Below are positions 44,125-52,367 of a stretch of 64,000 nucleotides of DNA, piece after piece. The stretch spans positions 1,798,001-1,862,000 of the forward strand of contig NZ_CCBB010000003.1 in the NCBI RefSeq assembly GCF_000613185.1, in the 5' to 3' direction. Under the pieces are notes generated by a model. It ran no database searches. It was given only the letters and a program-made list of their open reading frames with translations, and was not told where the DNA came from. This DNA comes from Mycolicibacterium cosmeticum. GTDB lineage: Bacteria; Actinomycetota; Actinomycetes; Mycobacteriales; Mycobacteriaceae. A program made the position numbers and the translations under genes. The stretch's first letter is position 1, and each line of letters begins with the position of its first letter.

Positions 44125-44601
44125 TCAGGAGCGCAGGGCTGCCAGCACCCGGTCCGGGTGCCGGCAGCTCACCAACCAGTACGGGGTGGGGTCGTCGGGA
44201 TCGTCGAGGACGACCAGCACCATGGGCCCCACCCAAGCCCGATGCAACACATAGGCGGCGGGGTCGAGCTGGCGACCCAGCGCCGCCGATTTGGCCGATT
44301 TCGGCACCTCCGCCGAGCGGGAGACGACACTGACCGGCAGGTGTGCCGGGCCGGCCCACAACTCCGCCCCGCCCGGCCCGTCGACCACCCGCACCTCCAT
44401 CCGGCTCATCCAGACCAGCACGGCCGCGGCCACCGGGAGCAGCACCGCGAACGGCACCCAGTCGGGCAGGCTCTGCACGCCCATGTTCACCTCGGTCGCG
44501 ATCAGGGCGGCCAACCCCAGCGCGGGCGGCCAGAACCACCACGGCACCGTCAGCCGTTCCCGATAACGCACCGATTGGGTGGTTGCGCGCGTGTCAGACA
44601 C
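44125..44601 (-). CDS. DUF3093 membrane protein (Rv2698-like)
   Basis: 158 residues. Two adjacent transmembrane helices ([20 protein letters not shown] and [18 protein letters not shown], about 21-68) are followed by a soluble domain ([22 protein letters not shown], and [17 protein letters not shown] at the end). Function is unknown. GTG start at 44601, seven bases after TACCCT on the minus strand. Confidence 0.8.
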   Translation of the reverse strand: MSDTRATTQSVRYRERLTVPWWFWPPALGLAALIATEVNMGVQSLPDWVPFAVLLPVAAAVLVWMSRMEVRVVDGPGGAELWAGPAHLPVSVVSRSAEVPKSAKSAALGRQLDPAAYVLHRAWVGPMVLVVLDDPDDPTPYWLVSCRHPDRVLAALRS

Positions 44602-44608
44602 GTGGTCA

Positions 44609-44618
44609 AGGGTAATCT
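44609..44618. promoter_or_regulatory. Overlapping divergent -10 elements for DUF3093 and dut
   Basis: AGGGTAATCT contains TACCCT on the minus strand (44609-44614; 7 bases to the DUF3093 GTG) and TAATCT on the plus strand (44613-44618; 8 bases to the dut GTG). The two share the central TA, so both genes appear to be driven leaderless from one opening site. Confidence 0.55.
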
Positions 44619-44626
44619 CTCGCGTC

Positions 44627-45091
44627 GTGCCCACTTCTCTGGCGGTCGTGCGTCTGGACCGCGAACTACCGATGCCCAGCCGGGCCCACGACGGCGATGC
44701 GGGTGTGGACCTGTTCAGCGCCGTCGACCTGGAACTGGCTCCCGGCCACCGCGCCCTGGTGCCGACCGGGATCGCCGTCGCCATCCCGCACGGGATGGTC
44801 GGATTGGTGCATCCCCGTTCGGGTTTGGCTACGCGCGTGGGCCTTTCGATCGTGAACAGTCCCGGCACGGTCGATGCCGGGTACCGTGGGGAGATCAAGG
44901 TGACGCTCATCAATCTCGACCCGGAGCAGCCGATCGTGATCCGGCGCGGTGACCGCATCGCCCAACTGCTGGTGCAGCGGGTCGAACTTCCCGAGCTGGT
45001 CGAGGTGTCGTCGTTCGACGAGGCCGGGCTGGCTGACACCTCTCGTGGCGATGGTGGCCACGGTTCTTCCGGCGGACATGCGAGTTTGTGA
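44627..45091 (+). CDS. dut: dUTP diphosphatase Dut
   Basis: 154-residue trimeric dUTPase converting dUTP to dUMP. The five motifs are intact: [53 protein letters not shown], and the C-terminal [15 protein letters not shown] flexible motif. Length is the same as I recall for the M. tuberculosis enzyme. GTG start; the stop overlaps the next gene (TGATG). Confidence 0.96.
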   Translation: MPTSLAVVRLDRELPMPSRAHDGDAGVDLFSAVDLELAPGHRALVPTGIAVAIPHGMVGLVHPRSGLATRVGLSIVNSPGTVDAGYRGEIKVTLINLDPEQPIVIRRGDRIAQLLVQRVELPELVEVSSFDEAGLADTSRGDGGHGSSGGHASL

Positions 45092-45786
45092 TGGCAGATA
45101 ACGACGAGGATTTCGACGGCCCGTTCGACATCGAGGATTTCGACGACCCGGAGGCGGCCACGGTGGCCCGCCTCGATCTCGGGTCGGTGCTCATCCCGAT
45201 GCCCGAGGCCGGCCAGGTGCAGGTGGAGCTCACCGATCAGGGCGTGCCCAGCTCGGTGTGGGTGGTGACGCCCAACGGTCGCTTCACCATCGCGGCATAC
45301 GCGGCACCCAAATCGGCCGGGCTGTGGCGTGAGGTGGCCGGCGAGCTGGCCGACTCGCTGCGCAAGGACGGCGCGAAGGTGCGGATCGAGGACGGCCGCT
45401 GGGGCCGCGAGGTGGTCGGTGTCGGTACCGCAGCCGCGCAGGGGCAGACGCCCGGCGTGGTGCGCTTCATCGGTATCGACGGCTACCGCTGGATGATCCG
45501 CTGTGTGGTCAACGGTGCACCCGAGACGGTCGACGCGCTTGCCGCCGAGGCGCGAGAAGCGTTGGCCGACACGGTGGTTCGCCGGGGTGACACGCCGCTG
45601 CCGGTGCGCACGCCGCTGACCGTGCAGCTGCCCGCCCCGATGGCCGAGCAACTGCGGGCCGCCGCGGCCCAAGCGCAAGCTCAGGCGCAGGCGCAGGCCG
45701 AGCAGCAGGCACCGCCGGATGGGGACGCCCGCCGCACCGCCATGTCGGCGATGCAGCAGCTGCGCAGCACCATCACCGGCGGTTAG
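45091..45786 (+). CDS. DUF3710 domain-containing protein (Rv2696c-like)
   Basis: 231 residues. The acidic start ([20 protein letters not shown]) is followed by a compact alpha/beta core (LDLGSVLIPMPE, GRFTIAAYAAPKS, RWGREVVGVG, FIGIDGYRWMIRCVVNG). A linker of alternating Gln/Ala (AQAQAQAQAQAE) precedes a short C-terminal helix. Function is unknown. ATG at 45091 overlaps the dut stop; GTG at 45088 is an alternative. Confidence 0.85.
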   Translation: MADNDEDFDGPFDIEDFDDPEAATVARLDLGSVLIPMPEAGQVQVELTDQGVPSSVWVVTPNGRFTIAAYAAPKSAGLWREVAGELADSLRKDGAKVRIEDGRWGREVVGVGTAAAQGQTPGVVRFIGIDGYRWMIRCVVNGAPETVDALAAEAREALADTVVRRGDTPLPVRTPLTVQLPAPMAEQLRAAAAQAQAQAQAQAEQQAPPDGDARRTAMSAMQQLRSTITGG

Positions 45787-46494
45787 TCAGACCTCCAGCA
45801 GCGCCCCGACGCAGGCCGCGCCGAGGGCGCCCGGATCGGCGCCCATCGCGTCCAGGGTGACGGTGCGCAGCGCCGCGTACGGTGCCGCCGCCACCCACTC
45901 CAGCGCCACGTCGACCGGGTGGATCGGATCGTCGGTCGCCGCTGCCACACCCATCGGGACCGCCAGCGTGGCCAGTTCGGCGCTCGTCGGCGAGACGTGC
46001 CGGGCCGCCTCGTCCATGGCGTCGGGCAACTCGGGCCACTGCGCCAGCCAGGACCGGGTGAGTTCGTCGCCCAACCAGGCCGGGCTGGACGCCCGCATCG
46101 TGGCCACCGTGGCGGCCAGGCCGTCGGTGCGCAGCAGCGCCGCGGTGTGCCGCGCGGACAGCGCGGCCGGGGCGTTGGCGGGCTGGCCCGTCCACGCCGG
46201 CAAAGCGGCCAGCACGGCGACGGTGTGCGACGGGTGCGCCACCGCCCAGGCGGCCGCCACCGCCGCGCCGATCGACACGCCGCCCACTGCGATGGTGTTG
46301 TGTTCGTCACCACGGGCCGCGTCGTCGAGGGCGGCCAGATAGCCGGCGATCAGCTGCCGCGGCTGCGGTGGCGGCGTCACCAGTACCGCCCCCACCTCGT
46401 GTAATGCACCCGAAAAGGCCCGGTACACATAGTCGTCGTCGGACCCGGTCCCGGCCAGCAGGACCGTCGTGACCCCATGCAGATTCACCGCCAT
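45787..46494 (-). CDS. Alpha/beta hydrolase-like protein (Rv2695-like)
   Basis: 235 residues. It begins VTTVLLAGTGSDDDYVYRAF, with a nucleophile elbow VGGVSIGAAVAAAW (Ser) and a late GAACVGALLEV. The canonical GxSxG is GVSIG. Probably a cytoplasmic hydrolase or non-catalytic member; substrate unknown. A CAACAT hexamer lies six bases upstream of the ATG, a possible weak leaderless promoter. Confidence 0.75.
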   Translation of the reverse strand: MAVNLHGVTTVLLAGTGSDDDYVYRAFSGALHEVGAVLVTPPPQPRQLIAGYLAALDDAARGDEHNTIAVGGVSIGAAVAAAWAVAHPSHTVAVLAALPAWTGQPANAPAALSARHTAALLRTDGLAATVATMRASSPAWLGDELTRSWLAQWPELPDAMDEAARHVSPTSAELATLAVPMGVAAATDDPIHPVDVALEWVAAAPYAALRTVTLDAMGADPGALGAACVGALLEV

Positions 46495-46618
46495 GACTCG
46501 ATGTTGCACCCATCGGGGCGACGCGCCCGACACGACGTGGCGATTCGCACCCAACAGGTCTACGGTGGCGAGGGTTAGGGAAGTGAATCCACGACGGATT
46601 CGCGGCAAGGGAGAGGCC

Positions 46619-46990
46619 ATGGCTACGGCCGAAGGGTATCTGCGCCGGCTCACCCGGCGGCTCACAGAAGACCCCGAGACGCTCGATGTCGAGGAGCTCA
46701 GCGACGAGGCGGCCAGTACCGGCGCCCAGCGTGCGATCGACTGTCGACGCGGGCAGGAAGTCACGATGGTCGGAACCCTGCGTTGTGTCGAGACCAACGC
46801 CAAGGGTTGCGCCAGCGGCGTTCGCGCCGAATTGTTCGACGGCACCGACTCGGTCCAGCTGGTCTGGCTGGGACAGCGCCGCATCCCCGGCATCGAATCC
46901 GGCCGGACGCTGCGGGTGCACGGGCGGCTGGGCACGCTGGAGAACGGATCCAAGGCGATCTACAACCCGCACTACGAGATTCAGAAGTGA
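46619..46990 (+). CDS. OB-fold nucleic-acid-binding domain protein (Rv2694c-like)
   Basis: 123 residues. N-terminal helix (AEGYLRRLTRRLTEDPE) followed by an OB fold (EVTMVGTLRCVE, VRAELFDGTDSVQLVWLGQRRIPGIESGRTLRVHGRLG). It resembles RecG/aspartyl-tRNA-synthetase-type OB domains and may bind nucleic acid. GGGAGAGG precedes the ATG. The stop overlaps the DUF3159 start (GTGA). Confidence 0.85.
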   Translation: MATAEGYLRRLTRRLTEDPETLDVEELSDEAASTGAQRAIDCRRGQEVTMVGTLRCVETNAKGCASGVRAELFDGTDSVQLVWLGQRRIPGIESGRTLRVHGRLGTLENGSKAIYNPHYEIQK

Positions 46991-47703
46991 CCCACCCCGA
47001 CCAGGGGACAGCGGACGAGGTCGAGGACGGCGAGAAGCCGGGTAATACCGGCGCGCGGGCGATTCTCGACCAGATGGGCGGCATCAGCGGCCTGATCTAC
47101 TCATCGCTCCCGGTCGTGGTGTTCGTCCCGGTATCGACCACCGCGGGCCTGCTGCCCGCGATCTTCGCCGCCCTGGGTGTGGCGGCCCTGGTGCTGTTCT
47201 GGCGGCTGTTCCGCCGCGAATCGCTGCAGCCGGCGCTGTCCGGGTTCATGGGCGTCGGTATCAGCGCCCTCATCGCCTACCTGGTCGGAGCCTCGAAAGG
47301 CTATTTCCTGCTGGGCATTTGGTCCTCGCTGATCTGGGCCGCGGTGTTCGCGCTGTCGGTGCTGATCCGCCGGCCCATCGTCGGCTACGTGTGGGGCTGG
47401 ATCAACGACCACGGCCGCGGCTGGCGCCAGGTGCGCCGCGCCGTGCTGGCCTTCGACATCGCCACCCTGGTGTGGGTCGCGGTGTTCGCCTCCCGGTTCG
47501 TGGTCCAGCACCGCCTGTACGACGCCGACCAGACCGGCTGGCTCGGCGTGGCCCGGATCGCGATGGGCTGGCCGCTCACGGGTGTCGCGGCGATCGTCAC
47601 CTACTTCGCCATCCGGTACGCCCAGCGCGCCGTGCACGCGCAACATGCCGCCGCGGCGCACCGCGACGGGCACGGCGACCAGCGGGACGCCGGACAGGAT
47701 TAG
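46987..47703 (+). CDS. DUF3159 membrane protein (Rv2693c-like)
   Basis: 238 residues. Acidic N-terminus, then the family signature ILDQMGGISGLIYSSLPVVVFV and five to six transmembrane helices ending near VAAIVTYFAIRYA (about 200-213), then a His/Asp-rich tail. Function is unknown; DUF3159 is sometimes grouped with intracellular septation-like proteins. GTG start in GTGA overlap with the OB-fold gene. Its last four bases overlap the end of ceoC. Confidence 0.83.
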   Translation: MTHPDQGTADEVEDGEKPGNTGARAILDQMGGISGLIYSSLPVVVFVPVSTTAGLLPAIFAALGVAALVLFWRLFRRESLQPALSGFMGVGISALIAYLVGASKGYFLLGIWSSLIWAAVFALSVLIRRPIVGYVWGWINDHGRGWRQVRRAVLAFDIATLVWVAVFASRFVVQHRLYDADQTGWLGVARIAMGWPLTGVAAIVTYFAIRYAQRAVHAQHAAAAHRDGHGDQRDAGQD

Positions 47704-48365
47704 GACTTCGCGGGGTGCAGCAGCAACTCCCGCAGTTCCTCCTCGACCTCGGCGACGGCCACGAAGATCAGCTCGTCGCCACCCTCCAGCGGTTCGTCGC
47801 TCTCGGGCACGATCACCCGCGGCCCGCGCAGAATCGTCACCAGTGAGGCGTCACGGGGCAACTGGAGCCGTTTGACGGCCTTGCCGCCCCACGGGGTGTC
47901 GTCGGGCAGCGTGATCTCGACCAGGTTCGCCTGGCCCTTGCGGAAACTCATCAGCCGCACCAGATCGCCCACGGCGACCGCCTCTTCGACCAGTGAGGCC
48001 AGCATCCGCGGGGTGGACACCGCGACGTCTACGCCCCAGCTCTCGTCGAACAGCCACTCGTTGCGGGGATCGTTGACCCGGGCCACCACGCGCGGCACCG
48101 CGAACTCGGTCTTGGCCAGCAGGCTGACCACCACATTGGCCTTGTCGTCGCCGGTGGCGGCGATCACGACGTCGAACTCCTCCAGCTTCACCGACTCCAG
48201 CAGGCTCAGCTCGCAGGCATCGCCGAGGCGCCACTGGGCGGCGGGGATGGCGTCCACGTCGATGTGTTGCGGGTCGCGCTCCAGCAGCGTGACGTCGTGG
48301 CTGTCGACGAGTTCGCGGGCGATGGACCGGCCGACGGCGCCGGCCCCGGCGATGGCAACCTTCAT
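47700..48365 (-). CDS. ceoC: TrkA-type potassium-uptake regulatory protein CeoC
   Basis: 221 residues. RCK_N domain with NAD-binding motif VAIAGAGAVGRSIARELVDS (3-22) and a C-terminal RCK_C (TrkA_C) domain (ANLVEITLPDDTPWGGKAVKRLQLP...ALVPES-type end). It gates a K+ transport channel or permease in response to nucleotides. The ATG overlaps the ceoB stop by one base (ATGA), so the two RCK proteins are co-translated and probably form a hetero-complex. Confidence 0.9.
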   Translation of the reverse strand: MKVAIAGAGAVGRSIARELVDSHDVTLLERDPQHIDVDAIPAAQWRLGDACELSLLESVKLEEFDVVIAATGDDKANVVVSLLAKTEFAVPRVVARVNDPRNEWLFDESWGVDVAVSTPRMLASLVEEAVAVGDLVRLMSFRKGQANLVEITLPDDTPWGGKAVKRLQLPRDASLVTILRGPRVIVPESDEPLEGGDELIFVAVAEVEEELRELLLHPAKS

Positions 48366-49033
48366 CAGTTCTCGTCCTCGCTCGGCGGCAGTGCGGAGAT
48401 CGCCATGGCCTCCGCGATGTGGCCGGAGATGGCAGCCATGTAGACGTGGTCACCGGCCTGGATGACGGTCTTGGCGTCGGGCAGCAGTCCGGTTCCCAGC
48501 CGGAGCAGGAATGCCACCCGGCCGCCGGTGGCGGCCTCCAGTTCGGTGATGGGGCGGCCGGCCCATTCCTCGTGCAGCGGCAGCTCGGCCACCCCGACGT
48601 TGCCGGACGGGTCGCGCCACTTGGTGGTTTCGGTTTCCCGGGTCAGCACGTTGAGCAGCCGGTCGGTGGTCCACGGCACGGTCGCCACCGTGGGGATGCC
48701 GAGGCGTTCGTAGACGGCGGCGCGCTTGGCGTCGTAGATGCGCGCCACCACCCGCTCCACCCGGAAGGTCTCCCTGGCGACCCGGGCCGAGATGATGTTG
48801 GAGTTGTCACCGGAGGACACCGCGGCGAACGCGCCGGCCTCCTCGATGCCGGCCCGCAACAGCACATCGCGGTCGAAGCCCATCCCGAGCACCCGCTCGC
48901 CGGTGAACTCGGGGGACAGCCGGTTGAACGCCGTGCCGTCACGGTCGATCACGGCCACTTCATGGCCGATCCGGGACAACCCGTCCGCCAACGACGCGCC
49001 CACTCGGCCGCATCCCATCACCACTACCCGCAC
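48365..49033 (-). CDS. ceoB: TrkA-type potassium-uptake regulatory protein CeoB
   Basis: 222 residues, paralogous to CeoC. The NAD-binding motif is VVVMGCGRVGASLADGLSRIGHEV, with an acidic residue ending the second strand (VIDRD). RCK_C follows from about 135. GTG start with AGAGGA six bases upstream. It diverges from a KimA-like APC permease gene 111 bases away, which is a likely membrane partner. Confidence 0.9.
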   Translation of the reverse strand: MRVVVMGCGRVGASLADGLSRIGHEVAVIDRDGTAFNRLSPEFTGERVLGMGFDRDVLLRAGIEEAGAFAAVSSGDNSNIISARVARETFRVERVVARIYDAKRAAVYERLGIPTVATVPWTTDRLLNVLTRETETTKWRDPSGNVGVAELPLHEEWAGRPITELEAATGGRVAFLLRLGTGLLPDAKTVIQAGDHVYMAAISGHIAEAMAISALPPSEDEN

Positions 49034-49130
49034 CCTGGGTCCTCTCGCCCGTCTGCCAGGAACTGCGCCCTATCCGACATGCCATTCAACCGTGCGCACC
49101 CGGAACGCTACAGCCAATCGGCGGTGGGCT

Positions 49131-49136
49131 TAGTCT
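49131..49136 (+). promoter_or_regulatory. Candidate -10 element (TAGTCT) of the APC permease
   Basis: TAGTCT followed by 8 bases and the GTG at 49145; leaderless transcription is plausible. Confidence 0.4.
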
Positions 49137-49144
49137 TGGCACTC

Positions 49145-51136
49145 GTGTCCAAGCTTTCGACCGCCGCGCGCCGGCTGGTCCTGGGAAGGCCGTTCCGCAG
49201 CGACAAGCTCGCGCACACGCTGCTGCCCAAGCGGATCGCGCTGCCGGTGTTCGCCTCCGACGCCCTGTCGTCCGTCGCCTACGCCCCGGAGGAAATCTTC
49301 CTGGTGCTGTCGGTCGCCGGGCTGACCTCCTACTCGGTGGCCCCCTGGGTCGGGTTGGCGGTGGCCGCGGTCATGATGGTGGTGATCGCCAGCTACCGGC
49401 AGAACGTGCACGCCTACCCCTCCGGCGGTGGTGACTACGAGGTGGTCACCACCAACCTGGGGCACACCGCCGGTCTGACGGTGGCCAGTGCGCTGCTGGT
49501 CGACTATGTCCTCACGGTGGCGGTGTCGATGGCCTCGGCGATGTCGAACATCGGCTCGGCGGTGCCGTTCATCGCCCAGCACAAGGTGTTGTTCGCGGTG
49601 GTGGCGATCCTGGTGCTGGCCTCGCTGAACCTGCGCGGTATCCGGGAATCCGGCACCGCCTTCGCCATCCCCACCTACGCGTTCATGATCGGCATGTACC
49701 TGATGCTGGGCTGGGGCTTCTTCCAGATCTTCGTGCTGGGGCACGAGCTGCGGGCCGAGTCCGCCGGCTTCGAGATGCACTCCGAGCACGGCGACGTGTT
49801 GGGTCTGGCCATGGTGTTCCTGGTGGCCCGGGCCTTCTCGTCCGGGTGCGCGGCGCTGACCGGTGTGGAAGCCATCAGCAACGGGGTGCCGGCCTTCCAG
49901 AAACCCAAGTCGCGCAACGCCGCAACCACCCTGCTGCTGCTGGGCGGGATCGCCACGACGCTGTTCCTCGGCATCATCATGCTGGCCAAGGAGACCGGCG
50001 CGAAGATGGCCGAGAACACCGATCAGCTCGTCGGGGCGCCCCCTGGATACCACCAGAAGACCCTGGTGGCGCAGTTGGCCGACGCGGTGTTCCACGATTT
50101 CCCGATCGGGCTCTACGCCATCGCGGGCGTCACCGCACTGATCCTGGTACTGGCCGCGAACACGGCCTTCAACGGTTTCCCGGTGCTCGGTTCGATCCTG
50201 GCGCAGGACCGCTACCTGCCCCGGCAGCTGCACACCCGCGGCGACCGGCTGGCCTTCTCCAACGGCATCCTGTTCCTGGCGTTCGCCGCCATCGCGTTCG
50301 TGGTGGCGTTCCGCGCCGAGGTGACCGCGCTGATCCAGCTCTACATCGTCGGCGTCTTCGTCTCGTTCACCCTCAGCCAGATCGGCATGGTCCGGCACTG
50401 GACCCGGCTGCTGCGCATCGAGACCGACCCGGCGGTGCGCCGGCACATGATGCGGTCCCGGGTGATCAACAGCGTCGGGTGCGTGTGCACCGGCACGGTG
50501 CTCGTCATCGTCATCCTGACGAAATTCCTCGCCGGGGCGTGGATCGCCATCCTGGCGATGTCCTCGCTGTTCGTCATCATGAAGCTCATCCACAAGCACT
50601 ACGCCACGGTGTCACGGGAGCTGGAGGAGCAGGAGGAATCGGCGGGTGACATGGTGCTGCCCAGCCGCAACCACGCCGTGGTGCTGGTGTCCAAACTGCA
50701 CCTGCCGACCCGGCGCGCGCTGGCCTACGCCAGGGCCACCCGCCCGGACGTGCTGGAGGCCATCACCGTCAGCGTCGACGACGCCGAGACCCGCCAGCTG
50801 GTGCACGAATGGGAGGAAAGCGACGTCTCCGTCCCGCTCAAGGTGATCGCCTCGCCCTATCGCGAAATCACCAGGCCCGTACTGGATTACGTCAAGCGGG
50901 TCACCAAGGAGTCACCGCGCACGGTGGTGACCGTGTTCATCCCCGAATACGTGGTGGGGCACTGGTGGGAGCAGGTGCTGCACAACCAGAGCGCGCTGCG
51001 GCTCAAGGGCAGGTTGCTGTTCGAGCCGAACGTGATGGTGACCTCGGTGCCGTGGCAGCTGAACTCGTCGGAACGGCTCAAGAAGCTGGCGCCGCAGTCC
51101 GCGCCCGGCGACGCGCGCAGAGGTTTCCTGGATTGA
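49145..51136 (+). CDS. APC-superfamily permease, probable KimA-like potassium transporter (Rv2690c-like)
   Basis: 663 residues. Twelve transmembrane helices (about 30-490) open with LPVFASDALSSVAYAPEEIF, the amino-acid/polyamine/cation fold. A C-terminal cytoplasmic domain (about 500-663) contains NHAVVLVSKLHLPTRRALAYA, resembling a universal-stress/ligand domain. Length and layout resemble KimA-type K+ importers, and its neighbours ceoB/ceoC encode K+ uptake regulators. K+ import is inferred; amino-acid transport remains possible. GTG start eight bases after TAGTCT. The stop overlaps the TTG start of the next gene. Confidence 0.8.
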   Translation: MSKLSTAARRLVLGRPFRSDKLAHTLLPKRIALPVFASDALSSVAYAPEEIFLVLSVAGLTSYSVAPWVGLAVAAVMMVVIASYRQNVHAYPSGGGDYEVVTTNLGHTAGLTVASALLVDYVLTVAVSMASAMSNIGSAVPFIAQHKVLFAVVAILVLASLNLRGIRESGTAFAIPTYAFMIGMYLMLGWGFFQIFVLGHELRAESAGFEMHSEHGDVLGLAMVFLVARAFSSGCAALTGVEAISNGVPAFQKPKSRNAATTLLLLGGIATTLFLGIIMLAKETGAKMAENTDQLVGAPPGYHQKTLVAQLADAVFHDFPIGLYAIAGVTALILVLAANTAFNGFPVLGSILAQDRYLPRQLHTRGDRLAFSNGILFLAFAAIAFVVAFRAEVTALIQLYIVGVFVSFTLSQIGMVRHWTRLLRIETDPAVRRHMMRSRVINSVGCVCTGTVLVIVILTKFLAGAWIAILAMSSLFVIMKLIHKHYATVSRELEEQEESAGDMVLPSRNHAVVLVSKLHLPTRRALAYARATRPDVLEAITVSVDDAETRQLVHEWEESDVSVPLKVIASPYREITRPVLDYVKRVTKESPRTVVTVFIPEYVVGHWWEQVLHNQSALRLKGRLLFEPNVMVTSVPWQLNSSERLKKLAPQSAPGDARRGFLD

Positions 51137-52305
51137 GCGAGCTGACGCTGACCACCGGGCCGGCGGCCAACGGTGGCAGCTGCGTGGCCCGCCACGACGG
51201 CCGGGTGGTGTTCGTCCGCTACGCCCTGCCGGGGGAGACGGTGCGCGTGCGGGTGCGCGCCGAGCGCGGATCCTATTGGCACGCAGACGTTCTGGAGGTG
51301 CTGGAGGCGTCCCCGGACCGGATCGAGCCGTTGTGCCCGATCGCCGGTGTGCACGGTTCGGGCTGTTGCGACCTGGCCTTCGCTGAGCCCTCGGCCGTCC
51401 GCCGGCTCAAGGGCGAGGTGGTGGCCAATCAGCTGGCCCGCCTGGGCGGCTTCCAGTGGAGCGGGGTGGCCGAAGAGGTCGGTACGACCGGCGCCACCGG
51501 TTGGCGCACCCGGGTGCGCCTGGATGTCTCGGAGTCCGGCCACGCCGGGTTTCACCGCTATCACAGCAACGAGCTGCACCCCGAGCTGAACTGCGGGCAG
51601 CTGCGGCCCGGGCTGCTGGACGGGGTGGCCGGATCCCGCTGGCCGCCGGGGGCGCAACTGCACATCGCCGTCGACGACGACGGGGTGCGGCACATCGTGC
51701 AGACGGGCCCGGGCCGCAAGGCGCAGACGCAGGCCGTCGAGGGCACCTACGAGGCGGTGCAGCGCATCGGCGACCGGCAGTGGCGGGTGCCGGTGACGGC
51801 GTTCTGGCAGGCCCACCGGGATGCCCCCGCGCTCTACAGCGCCCTGATCCGCGATGCGGCCCGGCTGCGGCCCGGCATGACGGCGTGGGATCTCTACGGT
51901 GGCGCAGGGGTTTTCGCGGCGGCGCTGGCCGCCGAAGTCGGTGCGTCGGGGCACGTGCTGACGGTCGACACGTCACGAGGATCGGCGCGCGCCGCGCGTG
52001 CGGCGCTGGCCGACATGCCGTGGGTGTCGGTGGTGACGGACTCGGTGCGCCGTGCGCTGTCGGGGCAGCGACGCCCGGCGGCGGATGTCGCGGTGCTCGA
52101 CCCGCCGCGCACCGGGGCCGGCCGCGAGGTGATCGACATGATCGCCGGGGTACCTCGAGTGATCCACATCGGTTGTGAGACGGCGTCATTCGCCCGCGAC
52201 GTGGGGGAGTACCTGCGCAACGGGTACACCGTCGAACAGCTGCGGGTGTTCGACGCGTTCCCGCTGACGCACCACGTCGAGTGCGTGGCGGTGCTGGCGC
52301 GATAA
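51133..52305 (+). CDS. TrmA/RlmD-family RNA (uracil-5-)methyltransferase with TRAM domain (Rv2689c-like)
   Basis: 390 residues. N-terminal TRAM domain (about 1-60), a central CPIAGVHGSGCCDL segment resembling the RlmD iron-sulfur region, and a class I SAM domain (DLYGGAGVFAAALA). Motif IV is DPPRTGAGR and the catalytic Cys is in HIGCETASFARD. It presumably methylates a uridine of rRNA or tRNA at C5. It starts with TTG in a four-base overlap (TTGA) with the permease stop, a rare start codon that implies low, coupled translation. Confidence 0.85.
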   Translation: MSELTLTTGPAANGGSCVARHDGRVVFVRYALPGETVRVRVRAERGSYWHADVLEVLEASPDRIEPLCPIAGVHGSGCCDLAFAEPSAVRRLKGEVVANQLARLGGFQWSGVAEEVGTTGATGWRTRVRLDVSESGHAGFHRYHSNELHPELNCGQLRPGLLDGVAGSRWPPGAQLHIAVDDDGVRHIVQTGPGRKAQTQAVEGTYEAVQRIGDRQWRVPVTAFWQAHRDAPALYSALIRDAARLRPGMTAWDLYGGAGVFAAALAAEVGASGHVLTVDTSRGSARAARAALADMPWVSVVTDSVRRALSGQRRPAADVAVLDPPRTGAGREVIDMIAGVPRVIHIGCETASFARDVGEYLRNGYTVEQLRVFDAFPLTHHVECVAVLAR

Positions 52306-52367
52306 CCTGAACCCAGGTGTGCCGGGAAGTCTGGTCGGCGTCGCTGACCGCTACCCGGAGGAGACCG

